NCBI RefSeq assembly: GCF_003012705.1
Contig: NZ_PXYL01000006.1
Location: 186,001 to 250,000, forward strand
DNA length: 64,000 bases
Direction: 5' to 3'
Source: Pseudaminobacter soli (ex Li et al. 2025)
GTDB taxonomy: Bacteria > Pseudomonadota > Alphaproteobacteria > Rhizobiales > Rhizobiaceae
Shown: piece after piece, positions 35,677 to 44,319 of the stretch
How positions within the stretch are numbered: the stretch's first letter is position 1
How the letters are laid out: the number at the start of each line of letters is the position of its first letter
Translations under genes and position numbers: made by a program
Notes under the pieces: model-generated
Seen by the model: only the letters and a program-made list of their open reading frames with translations
Database searches by the model: none
Told to the model about the DNA's origin: nothing

Positions 35677-36090
35677 ATGTCCAAGCCCACTGCCCAGGAA
35701 GCCCTGATCTACCTGATGGTCATCACCTCGGCCGCGGACCGCGACATGACCGACTTGGAATTGGCGCGCATCGGCGACGTCGTGCGCACATGGCCTGTAT
35801 TCGAAGACTTCAATGAGGACAGGCTGGTGCGCGTCGCGCAGGATTGCCAGAAGCTTTTGCAGGAGCCTGCCGGGCTGGACGGTGTGCTCGTCCTTGCGGC
35901 CAAGGCGATCCCCGAGCGCCTGCATGACACCGCCTATGCCGCAGCCCTTGAGGTGGCTGCAGTCGATCTCGAGATCCGACTTGAAGAGGTGCGCGTGCTT
36001 CAGCTGCTGCGCCGGCATCTCGCTATCGACAAGCCGACCGTCGCGGCCGTCGAGCGCGCGGCCAAGGCGCGCCACCGCATGCTGACCTGA
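35677..36090 (+). CDS. TerB-like (tellurite resistance TerB family) protein
   Basis: A 137-residue all-helical protein of the TerB superfamily, with the start YLMVITSAADRDMTDLELAR (acidic metal-binding-type residues) and the final helices VDLEIRLEEVRVLQLLRRHL. TerB-like domains occur in metal and stress responses at the inner membrane. No other ter gene is nearby, so tellurite resistance should not be assumed. It is 22 bases upstream of a sterol-desaturase-like gene in the same direction, and the two are probably co-transcribed. Confidence 0.87.
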   Translation: MSKPTAQEALIYLMVITSAADRDMTDLELARIGDVVRTWPVFEDFNEDRLVRVAQDCQKLLQEPAGLDGVLVLAAKAIPERLHDTAYAAALEVAAVDLEIRLEEVRVLQLLRRHLAIDKPTVAAVERAAKARHRMLT

Positions 36091-36112
36091 GACAAGGGGG
36101 GAGGGGCAAGCG

Positions 36113-36955
36113 ATGAATGCGATCCCTTCCGAACTTGCCGTTCGCGCCGGCGCCTTCCTGGCGATCTTCCTCACCATGGCATTTTTCGAGCTTTGGTCGC
36201 CAAGGTTGGAGCGGGCGGAAATGGCGGGCGCGATGAAGTCGCGCCGCTGGGTGACCAACCTGTCGATGGTCCTCATCTCTTCGCTGGTTTTGCGCGTGGT
36301 CTTCCCTGCGGCGGCTGTCGGCGCCGCGGTCTGGGCGCAAGCGCACGGGTGGGGACTGCTGCGTATGGCGGGCGTCCAGCCCTGGCTTGCCGGCATCATC
36401 GCCTTCGTCGTGCTCGACTTCGCCGTCTGGCTTGAACACGTCGCCAGCCACAAGATTCCGATCCTGTGGCGCATCCATCGGATGCACCACGCCGACACCG
36501 GCTTCGACGTCACCACCGGCCTGCGCTTCCACCCGCTGGAGATCGTGCTGTCCATGGTCTGGAAAGCAGCGGTTGTCGTGGCGCTTGGGCCTCCGGTGCT
36601 GGCCGTGCTCGTCTTCGAGGTCGTGCTCAACGGCACCTCGATGTTCAACCACTCCAATGTGCGGATCGCCCCGCGTATCGACCGCCGGCTGCGCCGTGTC
36701 ATTGTCACGCCCGACATGCACAGGGTCCACCATTCCTCGGATCAACCCGAGACCGACTCCAACTACGGCTTCAATTTTCCGTTCTGGGATCGGCTGTTCC
36801 ATACCTATGTCGCCGCCCCGAAGCGCGGCCATGAAGGCATGACGATCGGGCTCGACGAATGGCGCGGCGATCAGCCCTCACGTATTGGCTGGTCGCTGCT
36901 GCTACCGTTCCAGCCGAACCGCCGGCCGGCTGACCGGGAATTCAGTAGAAACTGA
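36113..36955 (+). CDS. Sterol desaturase / fatty acid hydroxylase family protein
   Basis: A 280-residue membrane protein with four hydrophobic segments and the histidine clusters of the di-iron fatty acid hydroxylase superfamily: HVASH, HRMHH, NHSNV and HRVHH, in the usual order. These bind a non-haem di-iron centre that hydroxylates or desaturates a lipid. The substrate could be an ornithine lipid, hopanoid or fatty acid; the sequence does not say. It is probably co-transcribed with the TerB-like gene and converges with the next gene, overlapping it by 14 bases. Confidence 0.9.
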   Translation: MNAIPSELAVRAGAFLAIFLTMAFFELWSPRLERAEMAGAMKSRRWVTNLSMVLISSLVLRVVFPAAAVGAAVWAQAHGWGLLRMAGVQPWLAGIIAFVVLDFAVWLEHVASHKIPILWRIHRMHHADTGFDVTTGLRFHPLEIVLSMVWKAAVVVALGPPVLAVLVFEVVLNGTSMFNHSNVRIAPRIDRRLRRVIVTPDMHRVHHSSDQPETDSNYGFNFPFWDRLFHTYVAAPKRGHEGMTIGLDEWRGDQPSRIGWSLLLPFQPNRRPADREFSRN

Positions 36956-37781
36956 CCGGAAAATATCGCAGATAGAGTTCGGCGAAGGTTCCCTTCACCG
37001 AAAGTGCGTGCAACGCGTAGTTGAACGCGTCCGCCAGCGCCGGATTGTCGGCCTTCACCGCGATGGCAAGGCCGTTACCGAGATATTCGGGCGCGAGATA
37101 TGGACCGCCGGCGAAGCGGCAGCAGTCGGCCGCGTCGGAGCCGACGAGCCAGAAACCGAGCCGCATACCGTCGCCATAGACGGCGGCGATCTTGCCCTTT
37201 TTCAGGTCGCTGAACAGCGCTTCCTGCTTGTCATAGGTCACCACTTTTGCGTTGGGAAAATAATCGCGCAGCATGCGCTCATGCGCCGACCCGGCCATGA
37301 CGCCGATCTCCTTGCCGGCGATCTTGCTGTAGAGCGGCTCGGTAAAGACCGCATCCTTGGGCATGATGAAGCGGGCCGGAAACTGAAGATAGGGGCGCGA
37401 GAAGGCATATTTGGTGCGCGCTTCTTCCGTCACCGCAATACCTGCGATAATTGCCTCGCCTTCGCCCTTCTGCAGCGCCTGCTCCAGCTCGCCCCATGGC
37501 AGGGCCTGGATCTGGCATTTGTCCGCGATGCCGAGCTCGCTGCAAATGGCGCGCACCAGGTCGACATGCAGGCCAGACAGGCGCCCACCGGCGTCGAGGA
37601 AGTTGAAGGGCGGAAAATCGGTGGTCGTCAGGAAGCGCAGGCGATCGAGCGACGACAGGTCGGGCTTGGCCAGCCGCTCCTTGGTATCCCAGAACACCGG
37701 CACCTGCGGTTCGGCCGCACGGGCGGGCAGGGCGAGGGTCGCCAAGGCACACGCGACAAGGGACAGAGATCGAAGCTTCAC
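36942..37781 (-). CDS. Periplasmic substrate-binding protein (ABC amino acid type)
   Basis: A 279-residue exported protein with a signal peptide (RSLSLVACALATLALPARA) and the type 2 periplasmic-binding fold (LRFLTTTDFPPFNFLDAGGR, then EAIIAGIAVTEEARTKYAFS and GNGLAIAVKADNPALADAFN). It starts with GTG at 37781. No ABC permease or ATPase gene is adjacent, so it is an orphan binding protein or works with a transporter elsewhere. A paired cysteine motif (DAADCCRFAGG) is unusual. Confidence 0.9.
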   Translation of the reverse strand: MKLRSLSLVACALATLALPARAAEPQVPVFWDTKERLAKPDLSSLDRLRFLTTTDFPPFNFLDAGGRLSGLHVDLVRAICSELGIADKCQIQALPWGELEQALQKGEGEAIIAGIAVTEEARTKYAFSRPYLQFPARFIMPKDAVFTEPLYSKIAGKEIGVMAGSAHERMLRDYFPNAKVVTYDKQEALFSDLKKGKIAAVYGDGMRLGFWLVGSDAADCCRFAGGPYLAPEYLGNGLAIAVKADNPALADAFNYALHALSVKGTFAELYLRYFPVSFY

Positions 37782-38117
37782 CAGAAGGCCCTCGGCTGAA
37801 CGGGACGAATAAAGGCCGGCAGACCACTATTTCATAGCGCCAATTGAGCAGATTTCCACCCTGGCCTAGCCGATTGCCTACGCCTTTTGGCTTAGCAAAG
37901 ATACAATCACCGGTACGTGGATCAATTTCGGTTACGTGCATACGATCTTTTCGGGGACTTGCAACATTGGGGGATGTTGCCATGAACAATCGCATTGACG
38001 TTGCATTCTGTCATACGCCGCCAGAGGGTCTTTTAAAGACTCGACTGTCGGCTCCTGCCGCGTCGCCACCTCAGATCGATACCGCAGCAGTGAGCCTCCG
38101 ATGGTGGGTGCGGTGTC
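37782..38117. other. Upstream region of the glycosyltransferase, with inverted repeats
   Basis: The region carries promoters of the two divergent genes, a 7-bp inverted repeat (37961-37980), a 13-bp palindrome GTCTTTTAAAGAC (38028-38040) and a possible 49-codon frame. No other gene is visible. Confidence 0.5.
37961..37980. promoter_or_regulatory. Inverted repeat just before a small leader frame
   Basis: GCAACAT-TGGGGG-ATGTTGC has perfect 7-bp arms. The GGGGGA that could serve as ribosome-binding site for the frame at 37982 lies in its loop, so folding could affect translation. Confidence 0.35.
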
Positions 38118-38131
38118 GTGGCTTTGTTTGA
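37982..38131 (+). CDS. Possible 49-aa leader peptide overlapping the glycosyltransferase start
   Basis: An ATG seven bases after GGGGGA opens a 49-residue frame (MNNRIDVAFCHTPPEGLLKT) whose 3' end overlaps the glycosyltransferase GTG start by 14 bases. The predicted peptide has no recognisable domain. Translational coupling would explain the weak start of the downstream gene. It may simply be untranslated leader. Confidence 0.3.
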   Translation: MNNRIDVAFCHTPPEGLLKTRLSAPAASPPQIDTAAVSLRWWVRCRGFV

Positions 38132-40067
38132 CGCGACAGCTGACGGCTGGGGCACCTTTGAAAGAGTGCCTCTGCACCCCCGACCCACTCGCCCTGCGCC
38201 CAGCGCACCGGCGCCGACCTTGCTGGAAAGCCTGTCCTTTCCCGATCAGGAGGAATGGCAGCCGCTCCTGCAGCGGCTGAAGGTTGCGCCGGATATCGCG
38301 CTATCCGCCGCCGTGCGGGCTCGCGTCAATGGCACGGACTTCCAGACGGAGCTGCTGGCTTCCGGCCTTGTCACTGAGGAGGCCTTCTTCAGAGCACTCG
38401 CCGACGAAATCGGCCTGTCCTTTGTGGAGCGGATAAATCCCGACAAACTGATCCTGCGCGAGGCCCATTGCCTTACGCTGCTGCAAAGCAGCAACGACTA
38501 TAGACCCGTGAGGGTCGAGGGGGACGATGGGATTTTCCATGTGATTGCGCCCGAGCGGCTGTGCATGGGCGCTTTTCGGGCGCTGATAACGCACTGTCCT
38601 GGACTGTACACTCAGCTCAAGCTTACGACACCTGGTGCGTTGCGCAAGGCACTGCTGGCGCGAGCCGAGCCGCTGTTGGTCCGGGCCGCTGCACGCGGCC
38701 TGTTCGAGAAATACCCTCAGTATTCGGCGCGCATCGTCGCGAATGCCTGGCAAGGGATGGTTTGGGGAGTTGCCATGGCCGCCTTGGCGGCAGCGATCCT
38801 GATCACCCCGTCTGCGGCATACGGCTTCGTCCATTTCATTTTTTCCATCTGCTATCTTGCATGCATCGCTCTTCGCTTTGCAGCCCTGCCGACTGCGCAA
38901 CCGCCGAGCACGGCCGAAATGCGACCTGCCGAAGCCGGCGAGATGCCGGTCTATTCGGTGCTGATCGCCCTTTATGATGAAGCCGAGATGGTTCCGGGCC
39001 TGCTCGACTCCCTGGCGCGTCTCACCTGGCCAAGGAGCAAGCTGGAGATAAAGCTGGTCTGCGAGGCCGACGACCGCGCCACGCTGGCGGCAATACGCGC
39101 CCGTCCGCTTCCGCCGCATATCGAGGTGATCGAAACGCCGCTATATGGTCCGCGCACCAAGCCCAAAGCACTGGCGTATGCCCTGCCGATCGCACGTGGG
39201 GAGATCGTGGCGTTGTTCGATGCGGAGGACCATCCTCATCCTTCGCAGCTCATACAGGCCTGGCAACGGTTTCGCGACAGCGACGAAAGCCTCGCTTGCG
39301 TCCAGGCGCCGCTGGAAATTGCCAATCCCAACGGCTCATTGATATCGCGGATGTTCTTCTTCGAATACGCTGCCCTGTTTCGAGGCTTGCTGCCCTGGCT
39401 GGCGCGCAAGGGATTGGTGCTGCCGCTCGGCGGCACATCGAACCATTTCCGTCGCGAGGCGCTGGAGAAGGTCGGCGGCTGGGATCCGCACAACGTCACC
39501 GAAGACGCCGATCTCGGTCTGCGGCTGGCGCGCTTCGGCTATAGGTCGGAAACCATCTCGTGCCCCACGCTGGAGGATGCGCCCGAAGATTTCGGCACGT
39601 GGTTGCCACAGCGGACTAGATGGTTCAAGGGCTGGGTCCAGACCTGGCTGGTCCATATGCGCAGCCCGTCCCGGCTCGTTGGCGAGGTTGGCTTTGGCTC
39701 CTTCGTGATCGCCCAGATCCTCTTCGCCGGACTGATAATTTCGGCCCTGACCCACCCGTTGCTTGTGGCGATGGTGCTGGACACGCTTTTGGACATCGCA
39801 GCGGGCAAGCCGCTCGATCCGTGGGAATCCAGACTTTCGCCGCTCGACATCTTCAATATCGCCTGCGGCTACCTATCCTTCCTGCTTCTCGGCTGGCGAA
39901 CGCTGCTGCCTTCGGAGCGGAAAGGGTACTGGAAAGTGGTTCTGTTCATTCCGGTCTATTGGCTGATGATCTCGCTCGCCGCCTGGCGCTCGGTCTGGCA
40001 ATTGTGGCAGCGGCCTCACCATTGGGAGAAGACCGCCCACCGCCGGGCAGCGAAGGCGAACCTTTAG
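38118..40067 (+). CDS. Processive GT2 glycosyltransferase with N-terminal MshEN-like domain
   Basis: A 649-residue inner-membrane protein. Residues 50-170 resemble the GSPII_E_N/MshEN domain (FQTELLASGLVTEEAFFRAL). Two transmembrane segments follow near 210-255. The family-2 glycosyltransferase domain has the D-D-D-(Q/R)xxRW set: CEADD, DAEDHPHP, TEDADLGLRL and QRTRWFKGW. C-terminal transmembrane helices complete a cellulose/hyaluronan-synthase-like layout. It should polymerise and extrude a sugar chain. The GTG at 38118 is the start; no strong ribosome-binding site is seen. No export partners are adjacent. Confidence 0.9.
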   Translation: MALFDATADGWGTFERVPLHPRPTRPAPSAPAPTLLESLSFPDQEEWQPLLQRLKVAPDIALSAAVRARVNGTDFQTELLASGLVTEEAFFRALADEIGLSFVERINPDKLILREAHCLTLLQSSNDYRPVRVEGDDGIFHVIAPERLCMGAFRALITHCPGLYTQLKLTTPGALRKALLARAEPLLVRAAARGLFEKYPQYSARIVANAWQGMVWGVAMAALAAAILITPSAAYGFVHFIFSICYLACIALRFAALPTAQPPSTAEMRPAEAGEMPVYSVLIALYDEAEMVPGLLDSLARLTWPRSKLEIKLVCEADDRATLAAIRARPLPPHIEVIETPLYGPRTKPKALAYALPIARGEIVALFDAEDHPHPSQLIQAWQRFRDSDESLACVQAPLEIANPNGSLISRMFFFEYAALFRGLLPWLARKGLVLPLGGTSNHFRREALEKVGGWDPHNVTEDADLGLRLARFGYRSETISCPTLEDAPEDFGTWLPQRTRWFKGWVQTWLVHMRSPSRLVGEVGFGSFVIAQILFAGLIISALTHPLLVAMVLDTLLDIAAGKPLDPWESRLSPLDIFNIACGYLSFLLLGWRTLLPSERKGYWKVVLFIPVYWLMISLAAWRSVWQLWQRPHHWEKTAHRRAAKANL

Positions 40068-40092
40068 AGCTTTCGAGTAGGGCGGAGGCTAC

Positions 40093-41022
40093 TTAGGATA
40101 TCTTCTTGAGGAATTTCGGCCCCTCGCCGACCAGTTTTTCGTCACGCTTGCCGACCGCTTCGAGGTCGCGATCGTCATAGGGCAGGCTGAGCAGGATGTG
40201 GCGCATCACCTCCAGCCGCGCGCGCCGCTTGTCGTTGGCACGCACGATCGTCCATGGGGCGTGTTCGGTATGTGTGCGATCGATCATCTGGTCGCGCGCC
40301 TCGGTGTAGGCATCCCATCTGGTCATGCCCTCGACGTCCATCGGCGAGAACTTCCAATTGGTCAGGGGGCTGTGGCGGCGCTCGTGAAAGCGCTTGAGCT
40401 GCATTTCCTGCCCGATGTTCAGCCAGAACTTGAAGAAGCGGATGTCGTCACCGACGATCTGCCTTTCGAAACGTGGTGTATCCTCGAGGAAGTGCTCGTG
40501 CTGCTTTGGCGTGCAGAAGCCCATCACCGGCTCCACGCCGGCGCGGTTGTACCAGGAGCGATCGAATGTGACGAATTCGCCCGCGCTCGGGAAGTGGGCC
40601 ACATAGCGCTGATAGTACCACTGGCCGCGTTCGGTTTCGGTCGGCTTGGTCAGCGCAACATTGTGCGCGGTGCGCGGGTTTATGTACTCGTGCATCACCT
40701 TGATCGTGCCGCCCTTGCCGGCGGCATCGCGCCCTTCGAAAAGGGCCATCACGCGGGTTCCCGTCGTCTGCATCCAGGAAATCAGCTTCACGAGCTCGAT
40801 CTGGAGGCGCCGCAGCGTCTCTTCGTATTCCTTGACGGGCATTTTGTCGTCATAGGGATAACCGCCCGATCCTATGGCCTTCTTGTCGATCCAGTCGGGC
40901 AGCTTGGGATCGTTGATGTCGAAGACGCGCTTCTTGCCGTCGACCTCGAGCTTCAGCGGGCCGACGCTGACTGTGTTCTCGCGACTGGCGATTTCCTCGA
41001 CGGCCTCTTCGGCGTTTTTCAT
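40093..41022 (-). CDS. ppk2: Polyphosphate kinase 2
   Basis: A 309-residue PPK2. Walker A is [10 protein letters not shown] and the lid/Walker B region is [18 protein letters not shown]. An N-terminal segment ([20 protein letters not shown]) is typical of the rhizobial PPK2 class that transfers phosphate between polyphosphate and nucleoside diphosphates. It lies head-to-head with phoR across 95 bases, which fits phosphate metabolism. A missing PPK1 elsewhere cannot be judged from this window. Confidence 0.94.
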   Translation of the reverse strand: MKNAEEAVEEIASRENTVSVGPLKLEVDGKKRVFDINDPKLPDWIDKKAIGSGGYPYDDKMPVKEYEETLRRLQIELVKLISWMQTTGTRVMALFEGRDAAGKGGTIKVMHEYINPRTAHNVALTKPTETERGQWYYQRYVAHFPSAGEFVTFDRSWYNRAGVEPVMGFCTPKQHEHFLEDTPRFERQIVGDDIRFFKFWLNIGQEMQLKRFHERRHSPLTNWKFSPMDVEGMTRWDAYTEARDQMIDRTHTEHAPWTIVRANDKRRARLEVMRHILLSLPYDDRDLEAVGKRDEKLVGEGPKFLKKIS

Positions 41023-41117
41023 CGCAGCGAACCTTTCCTGTTCTTCAACTCATGCTATTGGGTGCTGTCCGCCGGGTCCAGAGAGAGCGTGATGGGCCGG
41101 CAAGGAGGTTTATTCGC

Positions 41118-42395
41118 ATGAGCGCTGCAAGCAGGGACAATGGCCGCGGCCGCGCCGCCAGGCTCTTTGCCCATCGGTTCCGCCAGAACCGTTGGATGCT
41201 TGCTGCCGGTGTGGCGGCAGTCCTGGGCGTCTTTCTCGCATTGCCCCAATGGCCCTGGGTGGTTGCCTGCGTCATCGCCGCTTTGTTCGTCGTTGCCGCG
41301 CTGGCGCCCAGCCGCACGGCCGACCAGCGCCGCGTCGAGGCGGAGGAAGTCAGCAACTCGGGCGGGTTGATCGGCCTGTCGAGCGAAAACCTTGCCGCCG
41401 CCGTCACCGATCCGCTGATCGTGTTCGATGGCGCCGGCGCCGTCGTCCACGCCAATGCCGCAGCCACCGCCGCCTTCGGCGCCTTGCATCCGGGCATATT
41501 GCTGCTTCTGAAATTCCGTGCACCTGAAATGCAGGAGATCATCCAGGCAGTGCTGTTCGGCCACGCGACCGCGCGCCAGACGGATTATTCCGAGCGCGTG
41601 CCGATCGAACGGGTGTTTCGCGTCACCGTTTCGGCCGTCGGCCGGGGCACCGGCTTCTACGTCATGGTGTTCAAGGACCAGAGCGAGACGCGCCGTATCG
41701 ACCGCATGCGGGCCGACTTCATCGCCAACGCCAGCCACGAGCTGCGCACGCCGCTGGCGTCGATCTCCGGCTTCGTCGAGACGCTGCGCGGGCCGGCCCG
41801 GGACGACGCCAAGGCGCGCGACCAGTTCCTGCAGATCATGCAAAACCAGACGGCGCGCATGGCACGTTTGATCGACGATCTTCTGTCGCTGTCGCGACTG
41901 GAGATGAAGCCCTTTTTGAAACCCGGCGCGACAGTGGACCTGCGCGGCGTCGTGGAAAGCGTCATCGATTCTTTGACGCCGCTGGCCAAGGACAGCGGGG
42001 TCGTCATAGAGCGCGACTTTGCCGACGACATCCCGGCCGTCCTCGGCGACCGCGACGAGCTGTTCCAGGTTTTCGAGAACCTTGTCGAGAATGCCTGCAA
42101 ATACGGCCAGACCGGCGGTCGGGTCATCGTGTCGATGGTCGGTCCGGAGACGAATGCGGAAAAGGAGACGACCGTCACCATCCGCGATTTCGGCCCGGGC
42201 ATCCCCGAGGAGCACATTCCTCGCGTCACCGAGCGCTTCTATCGCATCGATGGCGAACTCAGCCGTACCCAGAAGGGGACAGGGCTCGGCCTCGCAATCG
42301 TCAAGCACATCCTCACCCGGCATAAGGCGCATCTGACGATACGCTCGAAGCTGGGCGACGGTGCGGCCTTTACCGTTCATTTCCCATCCGAGTGA
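41118..42395 (+). CDS. phoR: Phosphate regulon sensor histidine kinase PhoR
   Basis: A 425-residue sensor kinase. Two transmembrane helices (residues 27-63) precede a PAS domain (about 85-185, [20 protein letters not shown]). The HisKA phosphorylation site is His207 ([16 protein letters not shown]), and the HATPase_c domain has [18 protein letters not shown] and [11 protein letters not shown]. Length and layout match PhoR, and phoU lies 1.9 kb downstream. The ATG at 41118 follows GGAGG at nine bases. PhoR phosphorylates PhoB at low phosphate; phoB and the pst genes are not in this window. Confidence 0.92.
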   Translation: MSAASRDNGRGRAARLFAHRFRQNRWMLAAGVAAVLGVFLALPQWPWVVACVIAALFVVAALAPSRTADQRRVEAEEVSNSGGLIGLSSENLAAAVTDPLIVFDGAGAVVHANAAATAAFGALHPGILLLLKFRAPEMQEIIQAVLFGHATARQTDYSERVPIERVFRVTVSAVGRGTGFYVMVFKDQSETRRIDRMRADFIANASHELRTPLASISGFVETLRGPARDDAKARDQFLQIMQNQTARMARLIDDLLSLSRLEMKPFLKPGATVDLRGVVESVIDSLTPLAKDSGVVIERDFADDIPAVLGDRDELFQVFENLVENACKYGQTGGRVIVSMVGPETNAEKETTVTIRDFGPGIPEEHIPRVTERFYRIDGELSRTQKGTGLGLAIVKHILTRHKAHLTIRSKLGDGAAFTVHFPSE

Positions 42396-42432
42396 TAGTT
42401 CTTCGGCGCCGGGGGGCGAACGAGGACATATA

Positions 42433-43260
42433 ATGACAATCCTGCTCAGACCAAGACTTCTGCTTGGGCTGCTCGCTGTCGCGGGCTGGCTCGGCATCTC
42501 ACCGGCTGTTGCGGCACAGCCGGCCAAGGTTCCCGAATGCACCGTCATACTGGATGCGGCTACCGGCAAGACGCTGCATCGCGAAGGGACATGCAGCGAA
42601 CGCTTCAATCCGTTTTCGACGTTCAAGCTTCCGCTTGCGCTCATCGGCTACGATGCCGGCATCCTGCAGGACGAGCACACACCGAGCTGGGACTACAAAC
42701 CCCAGTTCAAGGCGGTCAAGCGCGACCAGAAGACGGTCGATCCCACCATTTGGGAAAAGGACTCCATCCTCTGGTTCTCGCGCCAGATCACGCGGCGGCT
42801 GGGCGAGAAGCGCTTCGCCGGCTACGTCTCCAAGTTTGGCTACGGCAATGCCGATGTTTCAGGCGACCCCGGCAAGAACAACGGCCTCACCGATGCATGG
42901 CTCTTGTCATCGCTAAAAATCTCGCCCGACGAGCAGGCCGATTTCGTGCGCCGCATGCTCGCGGGCCAGCTACCCGTGTCCGACAAGGCCTACGCGATGA
43001 CCAAATCGATCATCCCGCAGTTCGAGGCCAAGGACGGCTGGGTCGTGCACGGCAAGACGGGCAGCGGCTGGCTGCCCGGCAAGGACGGCAAACCAAACAG
43101 AAACCGACCGCTGGGCTGGTTCGTCGGCTGGGCGGAAGCGAACGGCCGCCAAATCGTTTTCGCCCGCATGCAGGTCGGCACGGACAAGGCCGAGTCCCCC
43201 AAGGGGCACAAGGTCCGCGACCGGTTCATCGAAGAACTGCCGGGCTTGATGCGGCAGTGA
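42433..43260 (+). CDS. Class D beta-lactamase (OXA-like)
   Basis: A 275-residue exported serine beta-lactamase. A signal peptide (residues 1-28, [19 protein letters not shown]) is followed by the class D motifs: S62-T-F-K65 (active serine and carboxylated lysine), S111-I-L, Y137-G-N, W156-LLSS-L161 and K208-T-G. The usual S-x-V triad has Leu in third position. It hydrolyses beta-lactams in the periplasm; spectrum cannot be predicted. It lies between phoR and phoU, and its composition matches its neighbours, so it looks like a resident chromosomal gene rather than a recent acquisition. ATG at 42433 follows GAGGA. Confidence 0.93.
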   Translation: MTILLRPRLLLGLLAVAGWLGISPAVAAQPAKVPECTVILDAATGKTLHREGTCSERFNPFSTFKLPLALIGYDAGILQDEHTPSWDYKPQFKAVKRDQKTVDPTIWEKDSILWFSRQITRRLGEKRFAGYVSKFGYGNADVSGDPGKNNGLTDAWLLSSLKISPDEQADFVRRMLAGQLPVSDKAYAMTKSIIPQFEAKDGWVVHGKTGSGWLPGKDGKPNRNRPLGWFVGWAEANGRQIVFARMQVGTDKAESPKGHKVRDRFIEELPGLMRQ

Positions 43261-43266
43261 AGTTTG

Positions 43267-43296
43267 GTCGAGCTGCCTGGGTTCAGGCAGCTCGAC
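43267..43296. terminator. Perfect hairpin between beta-lactamase and SRPBCC genes
   Basis: GTCGAGCTGCCTG-GGTT-CAGGCAGCTCGAC has perfect 13-bp arms. It sits six bases after the beta-lactamase stop and 11 bases from the converging gene's stop. No T-tract follows on either strand; a two-way barrier is likely. Confidence 0.65.
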
Positions 43297-43307
43297 TGCA
43301 ATAAGGG

Positions 43308-43775
43308 CTATGCCGTCTCGCGCTCGAGGGCCCTTGCCAGGCTTTCGAACAGTTCGCGCGTGCCTGCCTCACGCTGCTCCACATTGTCGAAGCCGTCGAG
43401 ATAAGCGCCCTGCTCGGTGAAGACGAGCTTGGTGCCGTTCCCCGCCGGCGTCAGTTCGGTGGTGGCGAGCGAGGCGGAAATCCGGTTGTCGCCAATCATC
43501 ATCGAATAGGCGGCGATGATGCGCTGGTTGGGCACGATGTCCTGATAGAGCGCGTCATAGCGCATGCGCTCGCCGCTGCGGAACTTGAACTGCGACGCCT
43601 CGATGCCGCCAACGCGAAAATCGAGGTCATAGCTTTCCACGATCCAGCTTTCGCCCTCGGCGAACCATTGCCTCTTGATTGCGGGATCGGAACATGCCCG
43701 GAAGACCTGCTCGGGCGACGCGTCGTAGAGGCGCTCGATAGTGAAGGTTGCATGCGTGACGTGTCTTGCAGTCAT
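43308..43775 (-). CDS. SRPBCC / AHSA1 domain protein
   Basis: A 155-residue START-like protein of the AHSA1 family, with FTIERLYDASPEQVFRACSD, KRQWFAEGESW and ASLATTELTPAGNGTKLVFT. The family binds hydrophobic ligands or assists Hsp90. Its start overlaps the ArsR-type regulator stop by four bases (ATGA). ArsR plus AHSA1 gene pairs are common in Rhizobiales, and the regulator usually controls the pair. The ligand is unknown. Confidence 0.9.
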   Translation of the reverse strand: MTARHVTHATFTIERLYDASPEQVFRACSDPAIKRQWFAEGESWIVESYDLDFRVGGIEASQFKFRSGERMRYDALYQDIVPNQRIIAAYSMMIGDNRISASLATTELTPAGNGTKLVFTEQGAYLDGFDNVEQREAGTRELFESLARALERETA

Positions 43776-44125
43776 GACTTACTCTCCTTGTCCTGTTCGT
43801 TGGCCTGATTGGCGAGGATTTGCCCGAGGCGGTCGAAGCGCCGCTCCCAGATCGCCCGCCGCTGGCTGATCCACCGCTCAGCAATGTCGAGCGCCTGCGG
43901 CTCGATGCGGCATGTGCGAACGCGCCCTACCTTCTCGGAGTGGACGAGCCCGCTCGCCTCCAGCACCTGCAAATGCTGCACGACGGCCGAAAGCGACATG
44001 TCGAGCGGTTCGGCAAGCTCGCTGACCGATGCAGGCCCAAGCGCGAGGCGCTCCACCATCGCGCGCCGGCTGGCGTCGGCAAGAGCCTGGTACATGAGGT
44101 CGAGTTGGTCTGAATGGTGAAGCAT
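43772..44125 (-). CDS. ArsR family transcriptional regulator
   Basis: A 117-residue winged-helix protein (YQALADASRRAMVERLALGP, then VSELAEPLDMSLSAVVQHLQ and GRVRTCRIEPQALDI). There is no conspicuous metal-binding cysteine pair, so it is probably not an arsenic or zinc sensor. It is translationally coupled to the AHSA1-type gene by an ATGA overlap and probably autoregulates that operon. Confidence 0.92.
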   Translation of the reverse strand: MLHHSDQLDLMYQALADASRRAMVERLALGPASVSELAEPLDMSLSAVVQHLQVLEASGLVHSEKVGRVRTCRIEPQALDIAERWISQRRAIWERRFDRLGQILANQANEQDKESKS

Positions 44126-44319
44126 ACGCTTAAGTATCCTGCTGCGTGGCCGGTGTCAAGAAAAGTTTAGCGTCTACTTCAGTATCGGGAATTTGCGCCT
44201 GTTTTCGGCGCTTCGGCGCGTATCCCGGCTAAGCATTCTTTTTTCCGTCATGCAGCTGGCGTATGTACTTAGATTCAGGATCAGAGCTGCCTGAAGGGCA
44301 TCGAGGAAGAGCACCGCTC

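Noticed and set aside
38006-38013. Single CTGTCAT before the glycosyltransferase, as in a PHO box
   Set aside because: A PHO box needs two such repeats at 11-base spacing; only one is present.
42361-42432. Upstream extension of the beta-lactamase frame to 42361
   Set aside because: This would overlap the phoR 3' end, and the extra residues precede a clean signal peptide that starts at 42433.
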